This document shows, one piece after another, positions 1-7,905 of a DNA stretch of 7,905 nucleotides. Both the position numbers and the translations under genes were made by a program. The notes under the pieces are model-generated. The model saw only the letters and a list, made by a program, of their open reading frames with translations. It had not been told where the DNA came from and made no database searches. Positions within the stretch are counted from its first letter, which is position 1, and every line of letters starts with the position of its first letter. The DNA is from Acidobacteriota bacterium. GTDB taxonomy: Bacteria; Acidobacteriota; Terriglobia; Terriglobales; Acidobacteriaceae. The stretch lies in NCBI GenBank assembly GCA_021810735.1, contig JAJZIF010000161.1:1-7905 (forward strand), written 5' to 3'.

Positions 1-631
1 CGAAGGTCGCGCCGGGTGAAATCGCTTCCGTTTCAAATTGCGTTGACTCGGCGCTCTCCGTCCGCTGAGCTTCGGTAAATCCACCCTGACCATTCGAAGA
101 TGACCGTTCCTGCCCGGATGGTCCGCCCCGTCCGCGCCGCCGTCCGCGCCGTCCGCGCCAGCGGCGTCCGCCAGGGCCACCGTCTTCCTCACCTGACGAG
201 CTGCCCGGCGTAGTCGACGCTTCGCGAGCGGGCTGTCCGGCTGGCTTCCTGTCGTCGAAGGAACGCGCCGCGGGTTCTTCCCCGCTGGCGTGAGAGTCGC
301 CCTCGACTGCCCCCCGCGTGTCATTCGAGTGCCCTCCGTTGGGACGCCGCTGGCCCCGAGATTGTCCCGGCGCCAGCGGTACATACTCTTCGCCATCTTC
401 CTGCTCTTCGGCGAAGTCGGTGACGTACAGGAAGGCGTCGCGTTCCAGGCCAATGTCGACGAAGGCCGACTGCATGCCGGGAAGCACGCGGGTAACTTTG
501 CCCTTGTAAATGGATCCGGCGAGCGTGTATTCGTTCTCGCGTTCGTAATAGATTTCCGCAAGCTGGTCGTCTTCGACGACTGCCAGCCGCGTTTCGTGGG
601 GGGTGCTGGAGATATAAATTTCTTTTGTCAT
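1..631 (-). CDS. rng: Ribonuclease E/G, N-terminal part (runs off left edge)
   Basis: The visible 210 codons from the ATG at 631 are open to the window edge with no stop. The protein begins MTKEIYISSTPHETRLAVVE, and residues 39-73 (GSIYKGKVTRVLPGMQSAFV, then DIGLERDAFLY) are the start of the S1 RNA-binding domain shared by RNase E and RNase G, endoribonucleases that cut single-stranded AU-rich RNA in mRNA decay and rRNA maturation. The catalytic DNase I-like domain lies outside the window. After TDF at 71-73 the S1 domain is interrupted by a hydrophilic, low-complexity stretch of more than 130 residues: acidic at 75-82 and 148-150, strongly basic at 156-170 (RRWRGRRGRRRGRGG), then Ser/Gly/Glu-rich. 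E. coli RNase G has no such insertion. The start is chosen because the family homology begins at once and GAGG lies 4 nt upstream. A second ATG at 641 is in another frame. It follows rodA in the same direction, but after a 465-base gap, so it may have its own promoter. RNase E versus G cannot be settled from this part. Confidence 0.9.
   Translation of the reverse strand, partial: MTKEIYISSTPHETRLAVVEDDQLAEIYYERENEYTLAGSIYKGKVTRVLPGMQSAFVDIGLERDAFLYVTDFAEEQEDGEEYVPLAPGQSRGQRRPNGGHSNDTRGAVEGDSHASGEEPAARSFDDRKPAGQPAREASTTPGSSSGEEDGGPGGRRWRGRRGRRRGRGGPSGQERSSSNGQGGFTEAQRTESAESTQFETEAISPGATF
121..159 (-). repeat. 9-nt imperfect repeat coding the Arg/Gly run in RNase E/G
   Basis: On the plus strand GTCCGCGCC occurs exactly at 130-138, 142-150 and 151-159, and a variant GTCCGCCCC at 121-129. 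In the rng frame these encode the alternating Arg/Gly run at about residues 158-170. The tract is the kind of sequence that can change length by slippage. It stays in frame here. Confidence 0.65.
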
Positions 632-809
632 GCTGCCTCATTCCAGTCCGAAGCCATCAAGGCGGCGGACTCGGGGTATTGGCGAGGCAGATTTCTACGC
701 GCTAGCGAACTCCGTGCGCGGCGACCGTGACTAGGGCGGTTGGATCGAGGGTGTGTTCTGATGACGCTGCGGATGGGAAACTTGCTTTAGGCCAGGGAAA
801 TACGACTCT

Positions 810-823
810 CCCGCGAGAGCGGG
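810..823. repeat. Short GC-rich hairpin in the rng upstream region
   Basis: CCCGC at 810-814 pairs with GCGGG at 819-823 around a 4-nt loop, GAGA on the plus strand. An overlapping alternative pairs CTCTC (806-810) with GAGAG (815-819). No T-run follows on either strand, so it is not a standard terminator. It sits between the two weak promoter-like hexamers upstream of rng. Confidence 0.4.
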
Positions 824-1062
824 TTGGCAATGGAAGCGAAGAATCTTGACTGCGACGTGAAAGAACGGCACGCAAAGACTTTGTGGCCACTACTTCCCCC
901 AAAAGGGGTGGGGCCGTTTCCAGTCCAGCTGCGTTTCTCAATGCGTGCATTCGATCAAACCTGCCTGGTCTCGGTTGGAATCTGCCTTACCGAGAAAAAC
1001 CTCTTGTCGCATCCATGTCATCAGTCATTCTGATTTGGACGTCGGATGCGCGAATTTGCTTG

Positions 1063-1089
1063 TCTGGCGCGGCCTTCTCGTGCGCCAGA
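1063..1089 (-). terminator. Stem-loop just downstream of rodA, possible operon end
   Basis: TCTGGCGC (1063-1070) and GCGCCAGA (1082-1089) form a perfect 8-bp inverted repeat with an 11-nt loop, beginning 8 nt after the rodA stop codon in the direction of transcription. Position and strength fit a 3'-end structure for the mre-mrdA-rodA transcript. There is no T-run after the stem on the minus strand (the next bases are CAAGCAAATT), so intrinsic termination is doubtful; it could instead protect the 3' end or act with Rho. Confidence 0.4.
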
Positions 1090-1096
1090 GATGCTG

Positions 1097-2191
1097 CTAA
1101 TTTACAAAGCGGCTCATGCGGATGTTCATGACGATGCCGAAGGCCAGAAACGCAAACAGCACCGATGAGCCGCCATAACTCATTAGGGGCAAAGGAATAC
1201 CGGTAACCGGCATCAACCCGATGACCATGCCCACATTGACCGCGATCTGAAAAATCAGGACGGCCACGACCCCCATAATAATCAAAGTGCCGGGCAGGTC
1301 AGCGGCGGTTTGAGCGTTTTGAACTAAACGCATCAACAATAAAAAGTATAACAGCAGGACGAAAATGGCCCCCGCCAATCCATGCTCCTCGCAAAATGCC
1401 GCGAAAATAAAATCCGTATAGGGAATCGGAAGAAAGTCGCCCTGCGTCTGGCTGCCACGCTCTGCACCCTGCCCCCAGATGCCGCCGGAACCCACCGCAA
1501 TCAAGGATTGTCGAATCTGATACCCGCTGCCCCGAGGGTCGTTATCGGGCTGCAAAAAGCTTGTGAGTCGCTGCTTCTGATACGGCTTCAGCACCTTGTA
1601 CCACGCCGGAACAATGGCCAGCGAGGCCGCCAGAAACAGGATCGCCGCCTGCCGAAACCGTATGCCGCCGAGAAACAGACCCACCAGCAGGACTGGCGCA
1701 TAGGTCAGCGCGGTTCCGAGGTCCGGTTGCTTCAGCACCAGCAGCATAGGTACGCCGACAATGGCCATTGCCTTGAAGATGTCTTTCCATGTCAACTCGC
1801 GGCCGCCCAGGTTTGTAAAGTATCGCGCCAGCACCACAATCAGAATCAGCTTGACCCACTCCGAGGGCTGGAAGTGGATGCCGCCGGGCAGATGGATCCA
1901 GCGCCGCGCTCCCAGCACCTTCGTGCCCACAACCAGCACCGCTGCCAGCGATAGCAGGCAGATTCCGTAGGCCCACACCGCGATGTCCAGCAGAATATGG
2001 TAGTCGATCAGCGACAGCACAAACATGCTGACGAACCCGCCTGCCAGCCACAGAATCTGCTTCTCATCGAAGTGAACGAACTTCGTGTGTAACGTTGCGC
2101 TGTAGATTTCCAGCACGCTGATCACCGACAGGGCCAGCACAAACACCAGCAGCGTCCAGTCGAAATCGCGATAGGAAAGGAAACGGCGCAT
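1097..2191 (-). CDS. rodA: RodA, SEDS-family peptidoglycan glycosyltransferase
   Basis: A 364-residue polytopic membrane protein with about ten hydrophobic segments; E. coli RodA is close to 370. It polymerises lipid II into glycan strands for side-wall growth, working with PBP2. SEDS motifs are visible in order: GARRWI at 94-99, QPSEW at 108-112, KQPDLGTAL at 154-162, GSGYQIRQS at 221-229, YTDFIFA at 258-264 and the signature GIPLPLMSYGGSS at 331-343. Asp260 in TDFIFA matches the aspartate reported as essential in E. coli RodA (D262). RodA is preferred to FtsW because the gene directly follows mrdA and the mre genes. The ATG at 2191 lies 3 nt after the mrdA stop with only a weak GGA upstream, so translation is probably coupled to mrdA. 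It ends MSRFVN-stop at 1097. Confidence 0.96.
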   Translation of the reverse strand: MRRFLSYRDFDWTLLVFVLALSVISVLEIYSATLHTKFVHFDEKQILWLAGGFVSMFVLSLIDYHILLDIAVWAYGICLLSLAAVLVVGTKVLGARRWIHLPGGIHFQPSEWVKLILIVVLARYFTNLGGRELTWKDIFKAMAIVGVPMLLVLKQPDLGTALTYAPVLLVGLFLGGIRFRQAAILFLAASLAIVPAWYKVLKPYQKQRLTSFLQPDNDPRGSGYQIRQSLIAVGSGGIWGQGAERGSQTQGDFLPIPYTDFIFAAFCEEHGLAGAIFVLLLYFLLLMRLVQNAQTAADLPGTLIIMGVVAVLIFQIAVNVGMVIGLMPVTGIPLPLMSYGGSSVLFAFLAFGIVMNIRMSRFVN

Positions 2192-2194
2192 AGG

Positions 2195-4420
2195 TTAGGT
2201 TCCGCTCTTCCGCCGCGATGGGCTGCGGCCATGCGAGTCGGGGAGTGCCGGTGCCTTTGTTCTCAAGGGACGCGGGGTCGACTTGACTGGATCGGATGGA
2301 AGCAGGAAAGTTCCGGCGTGCAACGTTGTTCCAGCAGGCAGTGGAAACAGGGAGGCGACGCGTTTGGGGATTTGCGTTCCAGATGTGTCGTTCGTGCCAT
2401 TCGCCGGACTGGTCCAAAGAGCAGCCATTGCAATCGACGGCTGATTCGCAGCCGCGTTCGGACGCAGACGACCAGTTACCTTCTGCTTCGCGCCGGCGGT
2501 GGGAGCCGCCTTGTTCTGCTGAACCGCCGGAACCGCGGTCGGAGGATTGGCCTCGGCTGGTTTGGTCGCGCTCACAACCTGCGGGAGGTTATCGGCTTCG
2601 CGCCGCTGCTTGTCGACATACGCTGCGATCACGCGTGCCGCCAGTCGTGCGCTGAGATATCCCTCGGAACCGTTCTGCCACATCAGAACGACCGCAATTT
2701 CCGGGTTGCGTCTCGGCGTCATGCCGACGAACCAGGCGGTATCGTTCAGTTTCGCGCCGCCTCCCACAGACGCCTTGTATGCATTGCTGACAATCTGCGC
2801 GCTGCCGGTTTTCCCGGCGAAGTCGATGCCATCCAGGTGCGCCATCCCAGCGGTCCCGGCAAACGTCGTTACCTGCGCCATCGCGTCCGTCACAATTTCC
2901 CAGTTCGCGGGATCGATGGCAATCACTTGATCTCCCGAGCCCGGAAACTGGCTCTGGTAATACCCGGTCAGGTCCGGCGGTATCTCGCTGGGGAACACAA
3001 CGTGCGGCCGCTTCAGAACTCCGCCGGACCCGATGCCTGCGATGGCGCGTATCAGTTGGATCGGCGTAACGGCGATCGCGCCTTGCCCGATTCCTACCGA
3101 GATGGTTTCTCCCGCAAACCATTTTTGGTGGTAGTTCCGCATCTTCCACTCCGGCGAGGGCATGATGCCCGTCGCTTCGTTGGGCAGGTCGATGCCAGTC
3201 TTCTCTCCCAGCCCGAACCTGTGGCCCCAGTACGCGATCTTGTCGATGCCGAGCTTTTCCGCCAGGGTGTAAAAAAACACGTCGCAGGACTGATAAATTC
3301 CCTTGCTGATGTCCGTGATTCCGTGCGACTGATGCCGGGCTGTGATCCAGCACTTGAAATATCGCCCATAGAAGACGGCGCCGCCGTGGCAATCCACTTT
3401 CAGCGTCTGCGCAATTCCGTCCTGCAGGCCGGCAATGGCTTCGATGATCTTGAAAGTCGAGCCGGGAGCAAGCTGCGCCTGGATCGCCTTGTTCATCAGC
3501 GGATTCTCTGGATTCGTGAGCAGCGCATCCCACTGCTTGCGATGGATGCGGATGGCAAAATCGTTCGGATCGAACGTCGGCCGGCTCACCATGGCGAGTA
3601 CTTCGCCGGTGCGCGGATCGATGGCCACCAGAGCGCCTTCCCGCTGCCCCATGGCATCCTCGGCAGCCTTCTGGATATCTAGATCGATCGTCAATCGTAT
3701 GGATTTGCCAGGCACCGCTGGCTCGATCCCGAGCGCGCCCAACTCGCGTCCGTGGCTATCGACAATCACATCGCGCGATCCATCCTGACCGCGCAATATG
3801 GGATCGTAGGACTCCTCGACGCCCGATCGTCCCACCACGTCGCCCGGCTGGTAGAAGGCATAGCGCGGGTCGTCCAGCATATCTTCCGATACTTCCCCAA
3901 CATAGCCGATCAGGTGCGCCGCAAATCCGTTGCTAGGGTAGAGTCGCCGCTGTTCCTCAATCGTTTCCAGCTCTGGTAGCTCATTGGCGTGCGCCGCGAT
4001 GAAGGCCTGCTCGTCCGGCGTGATGTCCTGCTGCAGCGGGATGGGCTGATACTTCGGCTGGTGGCGATAGCGCAGCAGCACCGCCCGCAGTTGGTCCGGC
4101 TGCATGTGCAGTCCCTCGGCGATCAGCGGAATATCGCTGTCCAGGTCGTGCGCCTGCTCGGGAACCAGGAAACAGGTGACTGAAGGATAGTTGTCGACAA
4201 TCAGGCGTCCATACCGGTCGAAGATTTTTCCTCGTGGCGCCAGGATGGGAACTTTCCGAATCCGGTTCGCCTGGGCAAGAGCGCGATAATTCTGCGCTCC
4301 CAGCACCTGCAGTCTCCATAGCCCGGAAACCAGGATGACGAGAATCAACGCAATGACGTACTGGATCGCCGTCAGCTTGATCGATGGGATCTTGTCGTCT
4401 TTGTTTGCTGTGCCAGCCAT
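2195..4420 (-). CDS. mrdA: Penicillin-binding protein 2 (elongation transpeptidase)
   Basis: A 741-residue class B PBP that cross-links the glycan strands made by RodA in the periplasm. A short cytoplasmic N-terminus is followed by one membrane anchor at about 20-37. The dimerisation/pedestal domain opens with APRGKIFDRYGR at 61-72 and includes YVGEVSEDM at 173-181. The transpeptidase domain has the catalytic Ser321 in PGSTFK (Lys324 completes SxxK), SCD at 378-380 in the SxN position (an Asp third residue is usual in PBP2) and KTGSAQ at 537-542. Homology ends near residue 605. The remaining ~135 residues are Pro/Ala/Ser/Thr-rich, end in a basic stretch (GRSPSRRKSGT) and look disordered; E. 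coli PBP2 is only 633 residues. The ATG at 4420 follows mreD by 39 nt; no strong ribosome site is seen (AAGG is 13 nt upstream). The nearest alternative name would be FtsI, but the gene order argues for PBP2. Confidence 0.96.
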   Translation of the reverse strand: MAGTANKDDKIPSIKLTAIQYVIALILVILVSGLWRLQVLGAQNYRALAQANRIRKVPILAPRGKIFDRYGRLIVDNYPSVTCFLVPEQAHDLDSDIPLIAEGLHMQPDQLRAVLLRYRHQPKYQPIPLQQDITPDEQAFIAAHANELPELETIEEQRRLYPSNGFAAHLIGYVGEVSEDMLDDPRYAFYQPGDVVGRSGVEESYDPILRGQDGSRDVIVDSHGRELGALGIEPAVPGKSIRLTIDLDIQKAAEDAMGQREGALVAIDPRTGEVLAMVSRPTFDPNDFAIRIHRKQWDALLTNPENPLMNKAIQAQLAPGSTFKIIEAIAGLQDGIAQTLKVDCHGGAVFYGRYFKCWITARHQSHGITDISKGIYQSCDVFFYTLAEKLGIDKIAYWGHRFGLGEKTGIDLPNEATGIMPSPEWKMRNYHQKWFAGETISVGIGQGAIAVTPIQLIRAIAGIGSGGVLKRPHVVFPSEIPPDLTGYYQSQFPGSGDQVIAIDPANWEIVTDAMAQVTTFAGTAGMAHLDGIDFAGKTGSAQIVSNAYKASVGGGAKLNDTAWFVGMTPRRNPEIAVVLMWQNGSEGYLSARLAARVIAAYVDKQRREADNLPQVVSATKPAEANPPTAVPAVQQNKAAPTAGAKQKVTGRLRPNAAANQPSIAMAALWTSPANGTNDTSGTQIPKRVASLFPLPAGTTLHAGTFLLPSDPVKSTPRPLRTKAPALPDSHGRSPSRRKSGT

Positions 4421-4459
4421 GGCGGGGGATGTGCCTTCAGGATACTCCGGATTGTGGGG

Positions 4460-4981
4460 TCACTGGCGCTGCCGCAGACGGTCGAGCAGCGCGAACAGAA
4501 CCACGCCGATTAACCCATTGACCACCGCGCGAGCCACCTCGTGCAACCCGTACCACTGCTCGTGGATGCCCAGCAGGCGGCGCAGGATCAGCACGTGCAG
4601 GATGCTGGCCAGCAGAATGAATGTAAAGTTCATGATCAGCCGCGTGCCGGGATTGTCCACGTCGATGCGCAGCCCGATGGACGCCGCCAGATAGCCGAGA
4701 ATGCAGTCGATGATGCCGTTGATGCCGAGCGGCAGGTGTGTCAACGCGTCCTGGATGATTCCGATAATCAGGCCCAGCAGCGTTCCACCGATAGGACTCC
4801 GTCGCGAGACGGCAAAATAAATGACTACAAGCACCGGCACGTTGAGGAATCCGACGGATGGAAAACGCAGCGGCAGATACGCCTGAAAAAAGATCGCCAG
4901 CAGCGGCACCAGAATCAAGACGAGCGGATGGAAGCGGTGCTCCTCCATCTCTCGTCGCGAGCTTGGGTGCAAGAGTGACAT
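4460..4981 (-). CDS. mreD: MreD, rod-shape membrane protein
   Basis: A 173-residue, strongly hydrophobic protein with five or six membrane segments (about 18-37, 44-59, 64-83, 88-104, 113-137 and 150-167). This is typical of MreD, an inner-membrane partner of MreC in the elongasome. The family pattern GIIQDALTHLPLGING lies at 73-88 (Q77-D78, then P84-L85-G86 and N88-G89 nearby). Identification rests on size, topology, this motif and the place between mreC and mrdA. The ATG at 4981 starts 2 nt after the mreC stop, with AGGAG 14 nt upstream inside mreC, so translational coupling is likely. A second in-frame ATG at 4948 (162 codons including the stop) removes the polar MSLLHPSSRRE leader and is a possible true start. 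Confidence 0.92.
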   Translation of the reverse strand: MSLLHPSSRREMEEHRFHPLVLILVPLLAIFFQAYLPLRFPSVGFLNVPVLVVIYFAVSRRSPIGGTLLGLIIGIIQDALTHLPLGINGIIDCILGYLAASIGLRIDVDNPGTRLIMNFTFILLASILHVLILRRLLGIHEQWYGLHEVARAVVNGLIGVVLFALLDRLRQRQ

Positions 4982-4983
4982 CG

Positions 4984-6192
4984 CTAGTTCTGCGGCTCCT
5001 GTTTGATTTTGGGAGTCGGTGTCGCTGTTGGCTGTCCGTCTGCCGGCGAACTCTTGGCTGCGCCGCCAGGCTGTGCCGTCGCGTTCGCGGGCGATTCTGG
5101 CGCGAACATCTGCTTCTGGTACGCGGCGCCCGGCTTCAGATCGTCCGCTGGCGGCGTAGCGCCCGGTGTAAACCGGTCAGGATGCAGCGGTGCAGGCGGC
5201 CGTACGGGCGGTGGCGGAGAATTTGCATCCAGAGGTTTTCCATCCGGGCCCACTGCCGGCGGCGGAAGCGCGCCCGGTAGGCGCTGCGCCAGAACGTCCG
5301 CTGCCCTCTGTTCGCTGGTGGAAACATCCTGCTGCATCGTGGACGGAATGCTGCTCTGCGTTTGCGTGATCACCAGCACTTCATCCAGACGCGACAGATT
5401 CACCGCCGGTTTGATCAGCAGAGCCACATCGGAATTTTGCTCCGGGTCCGGCACGATGCGTTCGACCACGCCCACCGGAAGGCCGCTGGGATAGACTTGA
5501 TCGCCGCCGCTGGTGATGACCTGTTCGCCCGGTTGAATGCGTTCATCCGGCAGAATGTCGGTGATCTCCGTCCGCCCATCCGTGGTGCCGCGCAGAATAC
5601 CGCGCAAGCGTGTACGTGTCAGAACCACACCAAGCCCGCTGGTCTGGTCATTGATTTCCAGCACCTGCGCCGAGTGCGGAAACACCGCGCGGATTTTTCC
5701 CACCACTCCATCCGGCGTGATCACCGGCATGTCGGTCAGGATGCCGCTGTCGAAACCTTTATCGATGTAGACCACCCGCGACAGGTCGGTTCCGCTGGTC
5801 CCAATCACGTGGCCGGCAACCGTTTTCGAAATGTAATTCTGCTGGAAGCCCAACAGCTTCTGTAGTCGAATGTCTTGACGGGCGTCTTCGGCGAGCGAGG
5901 ATTGCTCCAGCCGCATCCGGTTCAGTTCCGCCTGCAACTGCTGGTTCTGCGCTCGAACGTGGCGCAGATCTACATAACCGTCCCAGGTGTGGCTGACTCC
6001 ATGCCCAACAAACAGAAATGCCCGCTCAAGGGGGGACATCAGGCTGACCACCCAATAGCGAACCAGTCGCGTCTGATGGCCACTGTTGTCTGCCGTTGGA
6101 CGTCGCACCTGCACGGCAAGACCCAGTAACTGCGCCAGCACGACAGCCAGCAGCACCAGTGGATTGCGGTTTCGACTGAGAAAGGATTCCAT
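4984..6192 (-). CDS. mreC: MreC, rod-shape-determining periplasmic scaffold
   Basis: A 402-residue bitopic protein. MESFLSRNRN is followed by one membrane segment at about 11-28, a charged/Gln-rich coiled coil at about 75-112, and the beta-rich periplasmic core at about 125-277 (VAGHVIGTSG, DKGFDSGI, DGVVGKI, GEQVITSGGDQVYPSGLPVG). MreC activates PBP2 and links it to MreD and MreB. Residues 281-402 form a Pro/Ala/Gly-rich tail (SPPPPVRPPAP at 325-335) with no visible fold, longer than the short end of E. coli MreC. The start at 6192 is chosen because it gives the usual short cytoplasmic leader; AGG lies a few bases upstream. The reading frame is open to an ATG at 6267, which would add 25 polar residues with no family match. 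It stops 2 nt before mreD. Confidence 0.94.
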   Translation of the reverse strand: MESFLSRNRNPLVLLAVVLAQLLGLAVQVRRPTADNSGHQTRLVRYWVVSLMSPLERAFLFVGHGVSHTWDGYVDLRHVRAQNQQLQAELNRMRLEQSSLAEDARQDIRLQKLLGFQQNYISKTVAGHVIGTSGTDLSRVVYIDKGFDSGILTDMPVITPDGVVGKIRAVFPHSAQVLEINDQTSGLGVVLTRTRLRGILRGTTDGRTEITDILPDERIQPGEQVITSGGDQVYPSGLPVGVVERIVPDPEQNSDVALLIKPAVNLSRLDEVLVITQTQSSIPSTMQQDVSTSEQRAADVLAQRLPGALPPPAVGPDGKPLDANSPPPPVRPPAPLHPDRFTPGATPPADDLKPGAAYQKQMFAPESPANATAQPGGAAKSSPADGQPTATPTPKIKQEPQN

Positions 6193-6268
6193 GAGGCCTG
6201 CAACAGGCTGCGAGGATGATAGACCGTGTTCGCTCGAGGTGCCGACGAGCGAACATTCATTATGCACA

Positions 6269-6288
6269 GGCGTTCTTTCAGGAACGCC
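6269..6288. repeat. 7-bp hairpin in the mreB-mreC spacer
   Basis: GGCGTTC (6269-6275) and GAACGCC (6282-6288) form a perfect inverted repeat around a 6-nt loop (TTTCAG on the plus strand). No T-run follows on the minus strand. It lies upstream of mreC, 77 bases before the preferred start and directly before the alternative ATG at 6267, so it may affect mRNA stability or processing between mreB and mreC. Confidence 0.45.
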
Positions 6289-6352
6289 CGCGCGGAGCGT
6301 ATTTCACCGGATTCGCGGCGATAACGAAAAATCTATCGTGCAGCCCCCGGCG

Positions 6353-6373
6353 GGTATTCGGGGAGGGCAATAC

Positions 6374-6374
<1 letters not shown>
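6353..6374 (-). terminator. Hairpin over the mreB stop codon, possible attenuator
   Basis: GGTATT (6353-6358) pairs with AATACC (6369-6374), with a 10-nt loop; the last base is also the final base of the mreB TAG stop. An overlapping GC-rich alternative pairs CCCCG with CGGGG across about 6346-6364. A T-rich stretch (GATTTTT on the minus strand) follows only about 13 nt after the second stem, too far for a classical terminator. It may partly reduce read-through into mreC, which would fit a higher need for MreB than MreCD, but this is inference. Confidence 0.3.
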
Positions 6375-7795
<1,421 letters not shown>

Positions 7796-7905
7796 ATGGC
7801 TGCCGCAAAACATACAACCAGGCAAGCGAACAACCTGATCGGCGGGAAATGGGTCCGTGCAAGCGCGCGCCATACGTTTGAGGACCGCAATCCCGCCAAC
7901 ACCAG
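7796..7905 (+). CDS. Aldehyde dehydrogenase family protein, N-terminus only (runs off right edge)
   Basis: Only 36 codons are in the window. After a polar leader, residues 13-20 (NLIGGKWV) and 28-36 (FEDRNPANT) match the conserved opening of NAD(P)-dependent aldehyde dehydrogenases, which oxidise aldehydes to carboxylic acids in the cytoplasm. The start is well placed: a TAA lies in frame at 7787-7789 and no other start codon intervenes. GATGAG about 10 nt upstream is a weak ribosome site. The catalytic Cys and Glu lie beyond the window, so the substrate class cannot be told. It is transcribed away from mreB and has no evident link to cell-wall growth. Confidence 0.8.
   Translation, partial: MAAAKHTTRQANNLIGGKWVRASARHTFEDRNPANT

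Larger units (their letters stand above)
632..1096. other. 465-base non-coding gap between rodA and rng
   Basis: No credible gene lies here; the short open frames are low-complexity and match no family I recognise. It must hold the 5' untranslated region of rng and probably its promoter. The best minus-strand promoter-like pair is TTGCCA (about 825-830) and TCGTAT (about 800-805), but the 19-nt spacing is long and the match weak. Small inverted repeats are scattered through it: CCCGC/GCGGG at 810-823, a G/C-rich fold at 885-915 (GGCCAC, CCCC-AAAA-GGGG, then GTGG and GGCC), CTCGGT/ACCGAG at 970-994, and the strongest at 1063-1089. No tRNA or other RNA gene is recognisable. The density of small palindromes would also fit an intergenic repeat element, which the sequence alone cannot show. 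Confidence 0.5.

Noticed and set aside
129..172. Short GC-rich repeats considered as a CRISPR-like or mobile repeat
   Set aside because: The 9-nt units have no spacers and are explained by Arg/Gly codons in the RNase E/G insertion.
378..380. SCD instead of SxN in PBP2 (residues 378-380, at nt 3281-3289) as a missing catalytic residue
   Set aside because: An Asp in the third position is normal for PBP2-type class B PBPs, so this is not a defect. The start and end given here are residue numbers.
321..641. Minus-strand open frame starting at ATG 641 over the rng 5' end
   Set aside because: It is out of frame with the clear RNase E/G N-terminus starting at 631, and its product is Arg-rich low-complexity sequence typical of a shifted frame.
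702..1033. Short open frames on both strands in the rodA-rng gap (702-950 minus, 824-1033 plus)
   Set aside because: No ribosome sites, no family resemblance, and they overlap each other across the inverted repeats; treated as non-coding.
1382..1954. Plus-strand open frame of 190 codons antisense to rodA
   Set aside because: Gln/Arg/His-rich composition with no motif, opposite an intact SEDS protein; a shadow frame.
2231..3682. Long plus-strand open frame of 483 codons antisense to mrdA
   Set aside because: It mirrors the codon pattern of a GC-rich real gene, has no recognisable family features, and the opposite strand carries a full PBP2 with all catalytic motifs.

Overview
The window holds one block of minus-strand genes for the rod-shape (elongasome) peptidoglycan machinery. 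In transcription order, right to left, they are mreB, mreC, mreD, mrdA (PBP2) and rodA. After a 465-base gap comes the 5' part of an RNase E/G gene (rng), which runs off the left edge. At the right edge, on the plus strand, the first 36 codons of an aldehyde dehydrogenase gene diverge from mreB.

The organism is probably a moderately GC-rich Gram-negative rod. The style of the proteins suggests the Acidobacteriota (Terriglobia-like): an RNase E/G with a long Arg/Gly-rich insertion in its S1 domain, Pro/Ala-rich periplasmic tails on MreC and PBP2, and an MreB N-terminus containing [14 protein letters not shown]. This placement is inference from recalled family resemblance, not from a search.

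Layout: 1-631 rng (partial, minus); 632-1096 non-coding, with several inverted repeats; 1097-2191 rodA; 2195-4420 mrdA; 4460-4981 mreD; 4984-6192 mreC; 6193-6373 spacer with two hairpins; 6374-7438 mreB; 7439-7795 divergent intergenic region with a two-copy direct repeat; 7796-7905 aldehyde dehydrogenase (partial, plus). The spacings mreC/mreD (2 nt), mreD/mrdA (39 nt) and mrdA/rodA (3 nt) indicate one transcription unit, with mreB leading it.

How the genes work together (family knowledge): MreB filaments on the inner membrane face organise the complex. MreC and MreD couple it across the membrane to PBP2 (transpeptidase) and RodA (SEDS glycosyltransferase), which build the side-wall peptidoglycan. 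rng next to mre genes is a recurrent bacterial arrangement, also seen in E. coli.

No novel multi-gene system is visible; this is core housekeeping DNA. The points most worth a second look are the direct repeat upstream of mreB, the basic insertion in RNase E/G, and the matching disordered periplasmic tails on MreC and PBP2.
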